64,000 bases of DNA from Herbidospora cretacea. Its GTDB lineage: Bacteria; Actinomycetota; Actinomycetes; Streptosporangiales; Streptosporangiaceae. Position numbers and translations under genes: made by a program. The number at the start of each line of letters is the position of its first letter. The first letter of the stretch is position 1. Below, piece by piece: positions 57,683 to 64,000 of the stretch. The notes under the pieces were generated by a model. It searched no databases. It was not told where the DNA came from and was given only the letters and a program-made list of their open reading frames with translations. The stretch is from NCBI RefSeq assembly GCF_001570605.1, contig NZ_BBXG01000003.1, positions 397,252 to 461,251 on the forward strand, read 5' to 3'.

Positions 57683-60607
57683 ATGAAAACGGCCCCCCCG
57701 CCGCAATACGAGGGACTCCGGCCACCCGGATCAGGTCCCGACGACAGGGACCCGCGCACCCGCAAGAAGATGGCCTTCTGGGACCGCGCGAAGATCATCA
57801 TCGTGCTGTCGGCGATCTTCCTGCTGCTCGCCATGAAGACGATGGGCGAGTTCGAAGGCGTCATGAACTTCTGGGACGCGCTCGCCTACCAGGCGGAGGC
57901 CACGCCCTGGCTGCTCTGGCTGATCGGGCTCGACTTCGTCCGGCAGATCCACTTCCTGATCAGTGAGCGCTCGGCCGGCTACCACCAGTTCTGGACCAAG
58001 AAGGTCTTCGGCGGCTTCAACAACTGGAACCAGCGGACCTTCTCCGACTGGAACCGGTTCCGGATCACCCGCGCGATCAAGTGGATCTTCTGGATCACGC
58101 TGCTGGCCTTCGTCCTGGCCCAGCTCCTGCCGGGGGACATGTCGCCGATCATGGCGCTGTTCCAGTTCCCGGCGCTGGTCTGGTCGTGGCTGCCGATGAT
58201 CATCCAGTACAGCATGATCCTGGTGTTCGTCGTCCTCCAGTTCGTGGCGATCTTCTGGTTCCTGTCCAAGGGCGGCGTCGAGACCTACTTCCCCGACGAC
58301 ATCAAGACGCGCTTCAGCGACGTCTGGGGCCAGGACCACGTCGTCGAGCGGGTCAAGGAGAACATCGTCTTCCTGGAGCGGCCCGACGAGATCGAGCAGC
58401 GCGGCGGATACGTACCCAGCGGTCTCCTCCTGTGGGGTCCGCCCGGCACCGGCAAGACCCTGATGGCCGAGGCCGTCGCGGGCGAGACCGGCAGGCCTTA
58501 CGTCTTCGTCGACCCGGGCGCGTTCACGAACATGTTCATGGGCGTCGGCATCCTCAAGGTCAAGTCGCTGTTCCGCAAGCTGCGCAAGCTGGCCCTGCGC
58601 TACGGCGGCGTCATCGTCTTCTTCGACGAGGCCGACTCGCTCGGCCGCCGCGGCTCGCTGGCCCAGCAGGGCCCGCAGACCGGCCAGGGCTTCAGCCCCG
58701 CCTTCGGCGACGCCTGCCACGGCATGTCCTACCTGTCCGAGGGCGCCCAGCAGACGCTGTTCCAGAAGTCGTTCGCCGCCACCACCGAGGCGGCCCCCGA
58801 CACGGGCCGCCGCAGCCGGTTCATGATGGGCGGCAACATGATGGGCGGCGGCGGTGGCGACATGGGCACCCTGCAGGCCCTGCTCACCGAGCTGTCCGGC
58901 CTGAAGAAGCCGCGCGGCATCATCAACCGCCACGTGCGCCGGATCCTCGGCATGCGGCCCAAGCCGCCGCCCAAGTACCGGATCCTCGTCATGATGGCGA
59001 CGAACATGCCCAACGCGCTCGACGAGGCGCTCCTGCGGCCCGGCCGCATCGACCGGATCTACAAGGTGGGCTATCCGTCCAAGCCCGGCCGTATCCGCAC
59101 CTACGAGGGCTACTTCAACAAGGTGCGGCACGAACTGACCGCCGAGCAGATCGACAAGCTCGCCACGATCACCCCCTACGCCACCGGCGCGACGATCAAG
59201 GACCTGGTCAACGAGTCCCTGATCACCGCGATCCGCGACGGCCGCGAGGTGATCACCTGGGCCGACGTGACCAGGGCCAAGCGGCTCAAGCAGCTCGGCC
59301 CGCCCGACGACGTCGAGTACATCGAGCGCGAGCGCCACGCGGTGGCCGTCCACGAGGCCTGCCACGCCGTCGTGGCCTACCGGACCCGCCAGCACCTCGA
59401 GATCGACATCGCGACGATCGAGAAGGGCGCCGACTACCTGGGCATGGTCTCCAGCATCAAGCCGGAGGACCAGTTCACCCGGTGGAGGTCGGAGCACGAG
59501 GCCGACATCATGGTGTCGGTCGCCTCGCTGGCCGGTGAGCGCATGTTCTTCGGCGACGACAACTCCTCGGGCGTCTCGGGCGACCTGATGAACGCGACCT
59601 ACGTCGCGGGTCTGATGGAGACCCATTGGGGCATGGGCGTCGGCATCTCCGCGCTGCCCGCGCTCCAGGAGCTCGGCCTCGGCATGGGCACCCCCGACCA
59701 GAGCCGGCGGCGGCCCCCCGGGACCATCGGGTTCCTCGCGCCCAACCTCAAGGACCGGCAGAGCGACATCGGGCCCGAGAGCGCGCCGACCCGCATCGAG
59801 TTCACCCTGGCGCGGCTGCTGGAGAAGACCGAGGAGCTGCTCCGCGAGAACCGCGCGCAGGTCCTGGCCGTCGCCCACGCGCTGGAGACCCACAAGACCC
59901 TCAACGGCGAAGACGTCATGGCCGTCATCGAGCGGACCCACGGCCCGCTCATCGACGGCACCGTCTACGACGACGAGGACTTCCAGCGGGAACTGGAGGA
60001 GTACCACGAGGCGGCCGTCACGGCGCACCGCGAGCACGCCAAGGTCACCGTCACGATGCCGCAGCCGCGCGTGCGCCAGCTCGCGCTCCAGCCGGCCTCG
60101 GTGATCGTGGGCAACGGCGCCGCGCCCGCCTTCGCCCCGGCCGGGACCATCTCCGGCGCGGTCGTCCCCGTCAACGGCAACGGCGCGGTCGACTTCGTCC
60201 CGTGGGCCACCTCCAACGGCAACGGCGCCCCGCCGCCGCCCGAGACGGCGGCGGCCAAGCCCGCCAGCTCGCGGTCGCGCGGGCTGCTGTGGGGCCTGTT
60301 CGGCGCCGCGCTCGCGCTGGCCGCGCTGGTGCTGGTGGTGATCGCCGTCTCCGGCGGCGCCACGAGCGCCACGGCAGAACTGGTGCCGGGCCTGCCGGCC
60401 AACACGGTCATCGTGTTCTTCCTGGGCCTGCTCGGGGTCGTCGCCATCGCGGCGATCATCGTGGGGGTCGTCCGTGCGCAGCAGGCCAACCGGCGGCGCG
60501 CCGAGGAGGCACGCGACCGGGCCAACGAACGGGCCCAGCTCCTCGCCGCCGCGATGGACCCCGAAGTGGCCATGAGGCTGCTCGGATACGACGGCCGGGA
60601 GAAGTAG
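57683..60607 (+). CDS. atypical FtsH-like membrane AAA protease
   Basis: 974 residues. Three or four N-terminal hydrophobic segments (about 36-50, 75-90, 132-149, 166-194) replace the usual two. AAA module: Walker A GPPGTGKT (252-259), Walker B VIVFFDEADS (310-319), then about 100 inserted residues (330-430) with a Gly/Met-rich stretch, and the second-region-of-homology ATNMPNALDEALLRPGRIDR. Peptidase M41: HEACH (557-561) in place of the usual HEAGH, with the later Asp in SGDLMNAT. About 350 further residues follow, ending in two C-terminal membrane helices. ATP-driven degradation of membrane proteins is likely. Confidence 0.87.
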   Translation: MKTAPPPQYEGLRPPGSGPDDRDPRTRKKMAFWDRAKIIIVLSAIFLLLAMKTMGEFEGVMNFWDALAYQAEATPWLLWLIGLDFVRQIHFLISERSAGYHQFWTKKVFGGFNNWNQRTFSDWNRFRITRAIKWIFWITLLAFVLAQLLPGDMSPIMALFQFPALVWSWLPMIIQYSMILVFVVLQFVAIFWFLSKGGVETYFPDDIKTRFSDVWGQDHVVERVKENIVFLERPDEIEQRGGYVPSGLLLWGPPGTGKTLMAEAVAGETGRPYVFVDPGAFTNMFMGVGILKVKSLFRKLRKLALRYGGVIVFFDEADSLGRRGSLAQQGPQTGQGFSPAFGDACHGMSYLSEGAQQTLFQKSFAATTEAAPDTGRRSRFMMGGNMMGGGGGDMGTLQALLTELSGLKKPRGIINRHVRRILGMRPKPPPKYRILVMMATNMPNALDEALLRPGRIDRIYKVGYPSKPGRIRTYEGYFNKVRHELTAEQIDKLATITPYATGATIKDLVNESLITAIRDGREVITWADVTRAKRLKQLGPPDDVEYIERERHAVAVHEACHAVVAYRTRQHLEIDIATIEKGADYLGMVSSIKPEDQFTRWRSEHEADIMVSVASLAGERMFFGDDNSSGVSGDLMNATYVAGLMETHWGMGVGISALPALQELGLGMGTPDQSRRRPPGTIGFLAPNLKDRQSDIGPESAPTRIEFTLARLLEKTEELLRENRAQVLAVAHALETHKTLNGEDVMAVIERTHGPLIDGTVYDDEDFQRELEEYHEAAVTAHREHAKVTVTMPQPRVRQLALQPASVIVGNGAAPAFAPAGTISGAVVPVNGNGAVDFVPWATSNGNGAPPPPETAAAKPASSRSRGLLWGLFGAALALAALVLVVIAVSGGATSATAELVPGLPANTVIVFFLGLLGVVAIAAIIVGVVRAQQANRRRAEEARDRANERAQLLAAAMDPEVAMRLLGYDGREK

Positions 60608-60635
60608 AAAACACAGATTAGAACGAAGGAACCGC

Positions 60636-60662
60636 AGTCCTGAGTCCACCGGACGACGGACT
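60636..60662 (+). terminator. interrupted hairpin after FtsH-like gene
   Basis: AGTCC-TGA-GTCC-ACC-GGAC-GAC-GGACT is a 27-base palindromic fold, between the protease and carboxypeptidase genes. It may be a terminator or an operator. Confidence 0.5.
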
Positions 60663-60721
60663 TGCCGGAAGATCGCGAGTCGGCCTTGCCTCGGCGGCAG
60701 GGCCGATTCACGTTAATCCTC

Positions 60722-62539
60722 ATGAAGCAGCGCCTGACAGTTGTTCTCTCACTGATCGTCCTGGTCCTCACCACAGGGCTGACGAGCGCCGGAGCCGGGG
60801 CCGAACCCCCGCCCAACCGCCAGTACACCGTCGACGGGGTGAGCACCCAGGAGCAGCGCACCGCCGTCGCGCGCACCGGCGCCGCCATCGACGAGGTGGC
60901 CGCCGACCGCATCGTGGTCACCGCCACGAGCCAGGAGGTCGCGGCGATCCGGGCCCTCGGCCACACGGTCCAGGCCGCGCCCAACCGGCTCACCCCGGTC
61001 GTGCCGCAGCCCCTGGACTTCCCGCCCGCCGACAGCGCCTACCACAACGTCGCCGAGCTCAACGCGGTCGTGAACACCGTCCTCGCCGACCATCCCACCC
61101 TGGCCAGGAAGGTCTCGATCGGCACGTCGTACCAGGGCCGGGAGATCTACGCCGTCAAGATCAGCGACAACGTCGCCACCGACGAGGCCGAGCCCGAGGT
61201 GCTCTTCACCCACGGCCAGCACGCCCGCGAGCACCTGACCGTCGAGATGGCCGTCTACCTGCTGAACCTGCTCACCGACTCCTACGGGAGCGACACGCGC
61301 ATCACGAACATCGTGAACTCGCGCGAGATCTGGATCGTCCCGAACGTCAACCCCGACGGCAGCGAGTACGACATCGCCACCGGCTCCTACCGGAGCTGGC
61401 GCAAGAACCGCCAGCCCAACACCGGGTCGAGCGCGGTCGGCACCGACCTCAACCGCAACTGGGCCTACAACTGGGGCTGCTGCGGCGGCTCCTCCGGCAC
61501 GACCTCCTCCGACACCTACCGGGGCCCGTCGGCCGAGTCGGCGCCCGAGGTGCGGGCCATCGCCGACTTCGTGCGAGGCCGCGTCGTCAGCGGGACGCAG
61601 CAGATCAAGGCGCACATCGACTGGCACTCCTACGGCGAGCTGATCCTGTGGCCCTACGGCTACACGACCGCCAACACCGCCGCCGGCCTGACCCAGGACG
61701 ACCGCGACGCCCACGCCGTGCTCGGCCAGCAGATGGCCGCCACCAACAACTACACGCCCGAGCAGGCCAGCGACCTCTACATCACCGACGGGTCGATCGA
61801 CGACTGGATGTGGGGCGCGTACAAGATCTTCTCCTACACGTTCGAGATGTACCCCGTGGCGTCCAACCCCGGCTTCTACCCGCCCGACGAGGCGATCGTG
61901 CCGCAGACCACCCGCAACCGCGAGGCCACGCTGCTGTTCCTGGAGAGCGCCGACTGCGTCTACAAGGTCATCGGCAAGCAGTCGCAGTACTGCGGCGGCG
62001 GCCCGCCGGCCACCACCGTCTACAGCGACGACTTCGAGACCGCCACCGGCTGGACGGCCAACCCGCTCGGCACCGACACCGCCACCCTCGGCCAGTTCAC
62101 CCGCGCCAACCCCGACGCCACCACCTCCAGCGGCGCCAAGCAGCTCGGCACCACCGTCAGCGGCTCGTTCGACCTGGTCACCGGCCCCCTCGCGGGCGCC
62201 TCGGCGGGCGACTACGACCTCGACGGCGGCGTCACCTCGATCCGCTCCCCGCAGATCACCCTGCCCAGCACCGGCACCCTGACCTTGTCGTTCTCCTGGT
62301 ACCTGGCCCACGGCAGCAACTCCTCCACCACCGACTACCTCCGTGTCTCGGTCAACGGAACCCAGGTCTTCCAGCAGCTCGGCGCGGCCAGCAACCGCAA
62401 CGGCGCCTGGGCCGCGGCCTCGGTCAACCTGGCCGCCTTCGCCGGCCAGACCGTCCAGATCACGGTCTCCGCAGCCGACACCGGCACCGCCTCACTGGTC
62501 GAGGCCGCCGTTGATGATGTGAAGATCACCCAGCAGTAG
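60722..62539 (+). CDS. secreted zinc carboxypeptidase, M14 family
   Basis: 605 residues. Signal peptide to about residue 28 ([20 protein letters not shown]). M14 zinc motif HGQHAREHL (His167, Glu170), third ligand in [17 protein letters not shown], substrate arginine in [14 protein letters not shown], and the catalytic glutamate in [11 protein letters not shown]-terminal beta-sandwich (about residues 450-605) follows, as in secreted actinobacterial carboxypeptidases. It removes C-terminal residues from peptides outside the cell. The ATG at 60722 is preferred; a TTG at 60662 sits in the hairpin. Confidence 0.93.
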   Translation: MKQRLTVVLSLIVLVLTTGLTSAGAGAEPPPNRQYTVDGVSTQEQRTAVARTGAAIDEVAADRIVVTATSQEVAAIRALGHTVQAAPNRLTPVVPQPLDFPPADSAYHNVAELNAVVNTVLADHPTLARKVSIGTSYQGREIYAVKISDNVATDEAEPEVLFTHGQHAREHLTVEMAVYLLNLLTDSYGSDTRITNIVNSREIWIVPNVNPDGSEYDIATGSYRSWRKNRQPNTGSSAVGTDLNRNWAYNWGCCGGSSGTTSSDTYRGPSAESAPEVRAIADFVRGRVVSGTQQIKAHIDWHSYGELILWPYGYTTANTAAGLTQDDRDAHAVLGQQMAATNNYTPEQASDLYITDGSIDDWMWGAYKIFSYTFEMYPVASNPGFYPPDEAIVPQTTRNREATLLFLESADCVYKVIGKQSQYCGGGPPATTVYSDDFETATGWTANPLGTDTATLGQFTRANPDATTSSGAKQLGTTVSGSFDLVTGPLAGASAGDYDLDGGVTSIRSPQITLPSTGTLTLSFSWYLAHGSNSSTTDYLRVSVNGTQVFQQLGAASNRNGAWAAASVNLAAFAGQTVQITVSAADTGTASLVEAAVDDVKITQQ

Positions 62540-63414
62540 TGACTCCTCCGATGCCTGAAAGCGCCGGTTTCCCGCAAAGCCGTCACGGCTCGGCGGAGGG
62601 TGACGTCGGCATGTGCGGTGTGACCGCACGCCGTACATCGGAACTCGGCTTGGCTGACACGGTTGTCCGCAGCGCGGTGCCCGCATCGGGCGCACGTACG
62701 GGACGTGCCGGCCGGGTTCACCGCGATCAGCTCTCGACCGGCGCTTTCAGCCTTGTAGGACAGGATCGTCAGGAACACCCCCCAGCCCGCGTCGAGAATG
62801 CTCCTGTTCAGTCCGGACTTGGCGGCCGCGCCGTTGGGAAGGAACCCGTCCGCGTCCGGTTCGGGCCTGGCACGGCGGGTCATGTTCGCGATCTGGAGTG
62901 CTTCGTGCACGATCACGTCGTCGTCTCGCACCAGCGTGTTCGCGGCCTTGTGCGCGTGGTCGAGTCGTTGACGGCCGACCTTCGCGTGCAGAGCCGCGAT
63001 GCGCGCCACGGCCCGGCGGCGGCGCCGGGATCCCCGTTCCTTGCGGGCGAGCCCCCTCTGGGCCGCCGCGAGCCGATCGGCGCTCGCCGCGAGGTGGCGC
63101 GGGTTGGCGACATGATCGCCGTCGCTGGTCGTCAGCAGCCTGGCGACTCCCAGGTCGACGCCGACCACGGTCCCGGTCGTGGGCAACCGCGTGGCGGGGA
63201 CGTCATCCCAGGACAGGACGACGAACCAGCGGTGGCCCCCCCGTTTGACACTGATCGTCTTCACCGTTCCGACCACGGGCCGGTGGCGATGCACGCGGAT
63301 GTGGCCGACGCCCTGCAACCGCACATAGGCCGAGTCCGGATGTTCGGGCTGCGAGTACGCCCGGCACCGCCCACGCGCTCGATGATTCCGCGCGATCAGT
63401 ACAGCACTACTCAC
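62540..63414 (-). pseudogene. truncated TnpB (IS200/IS605-type RNA-guided nuclease gene) remnant
   Basis: The frame runs from a GTG at 63414 and does not stop until 62335, inside the carboxypeptidase gene. It has a WED-domain part (VVGTVKTISVKRGGHRWFVV), RuvC-I GVDLGVARL, RuvC-II VHEALQIANM, and a complete four-cysteine zinc finger (CARCGHRAADN, CTACGHTAHADVT) with the last RuvC aspartate. The first about 100 residues of normal TnpB and the C-terminal end are missing. Core catalytic residues persist, but it is probably a dead remnant. No TnpA or element ends were seen. Confidence 0.75.
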
Positions 63415-63512
63415 CTGCCGTCACTTGGCGATCGGCGGCAACGGAGCCGTTCAAAAAGGTGACGGCCGTCTCGGGACAACATCATGGACTAGCTACCCTT
63501 ACCGGTGTAAAC

Positions 63513-63950
63513 GTGGCATGTGTGATTAACGACCGGTCGCGGGGCCCCGAACGGGAGCTCGCCGTCCTGCTCCGCACCGGGCCGTTCGAACGTGCGCTCC
63601 GGGCCGCCATCGCGGCCCGGGGTCTTTCCCTGGAGCGGCTGCACGCGCGGCTCGCCGAGCGGGGGGCCCATGTCAGCCTGGCCAGTCTGAGCAACTGGCA
63701 GCGTGGGCGGTCCCGGCCGGAGCGGTCGCGGTCGCTGGCGGCGGTGCGGGAGCTGGAGTCGATCCTCGGGCTGCCGGCCGACTCGCTCGTCACGCTGCTG
63801 GGGCCGCGGCGGCCCCGGGGGCGGTGGCTGGCGCACGATCCGGGGGCGATCCGGCAGCAGCTGCGCGACCTGGTCGACGCGCTGGACGACGACGAACTGC
63901 CGACTGTACTAGCAGTCGTCCGCGCCCTCAGGGCGTCAGACCGGAAATGA
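63513..63950 (+). CDS. helix-turn-helix (XRE-type) regulator
   Basis: 145 residues. The HTH is GLSLERLHARLAERGAHVSL followed by SLSNWQRGRSRPERSRSLAA, which is the DNA-reading helix. The C-terminal part is helical and acidic (LRDLVDALDDDELPTVLAVV) and may dimerise. GTG 63513 is chosen; a TACCCT -10 lies at 63494-63499, giving a short leader of about 7-10 bases. Homologous small regulators occur widely in actinomycetes; targets unknown. Confidence 0.75.
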   Translation: MACVINDRSRGPERELAVLLRTGPFERALRAAIAARGLSLERLHARLAERGAHVSLASLSNWQRGRSRPERSRSLAAVRELESILGLPADSLVTLLGPRRPRGRWLAHDPGAIRQQLRDLVDALDDDELPTVLAVVRALRASDRK

Positions 63951-64000
63951 TATACCGCCGGTTTTGACCGGAAATTTCCTGGAAGCTCGGGACAGGCGGG

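Noticed and set aside
57731-60649. 972-residue antisense ORF opposite the FtsH-like gene
   Set aside because: Typical GC-rich antisense frame; the plus strand has all AAA and M41 motifs.
60662-60721. Longer start (TTG) for the carboxypeptidase
   Set aside because: It would add charged residues before the signal peptide and lies in a hairpin.

Overview
The window is GC-rich DNA with dense, short-spaced genes, many GTG starts and 4-bp ATGA/GTGA overlaps. At least fifteen genes have a TANNNT -10 element placed 6-8 bases upstream of the start codon, which is the actinobacterial leaderless-promoter pattern. Type II dehydroquinase, a MsiK/UgpC-type sugar ATPase, DUF574-type methyltransferase, DUF4012, an LPxTG-like mini-protein and a GvpY/GvpZ-like pair all fit a filamentous actinomycete. 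A Streptosporangiales-type genome is my best guess, but this is inference. No rRNA, tRNA, CRISPR array or replication origin was seen.

Layout. 1-8 kb: a ThDP-dependent oxidase/decarboxylase-like enzyme, a zinc alcohol/formaldehyde dehydrogenase, a YihY/BrkB membrane protein, a small P-loop kinase, then a CoA-transferase translationally coupled to a fused acyl-CoA carboxyltransferase. 8-19 kb: a secreted collagen-like protein, a PAS/HTH regulator coupled to an aminotransferase under twin palindromic operators, two small unknowns, a nitrilase-family amidase, a DUF418 membrane protein divergent from a second aminotransferase, a DUF574 methyltransferase, an acyltransferase-like Ntn hydrolase, and a carbamate kinase abutting a cyanuric acid/barbiturate-type ring-opening amidohydrolase. 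19-26 kb: TetR regulator/MFS exporter with a 40-bp palindromic operator, SseB-like protein, prepilin peptidase, and the shikimate operon aroC-aroK-aroB-aroQ followed by a GDSL hydrolase.

26-31 kb is the most unusual accessory block: a four-gene overlapping operon with a GvpY-like protein, a GvpZ-like SRPBCC protein, an 845-residue repeat protein (eleven-residue repeats, a 63-residue tandem repeat and a 9-residue tandem repeat) and a small partner. No gas-vesicle shell gene is present. An inverted repeat buries the first ribosome binding site.

31-47 kb: MOSC protein, DinG/XPD-type iron-sulphur helicase, a Pro/Gln-rich protein, an Na+/H+ antiporter preceded by a three-codon ORF, UBP zinc finger, lipoprotein, two DUF202 proteins, a quinone oxidoreductase, a diiron ferritin-like protein divergent from a TetR regulator, an orphan FtsX permease, a lysozyme-like secreted protein, glutathione peroxidase, and an LPFTG mini-protein coupled to a DUF4012 protein. 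47-56 kb: LacI regulator divergent from a sugar-ABC ATPase with LacI-type operators, a three-repeat secreted protein, a secreted HExxH protease, and a small exopolysaccharide cluster. 56-64 kb: a lipoprotein paired with an atypical FtsH-like AAA protease, a secreted M14 carboxypeptidase, a truncated TnpB gene lying against the carboxypeptidase 3' end, and a helix-turn-helix regulator.
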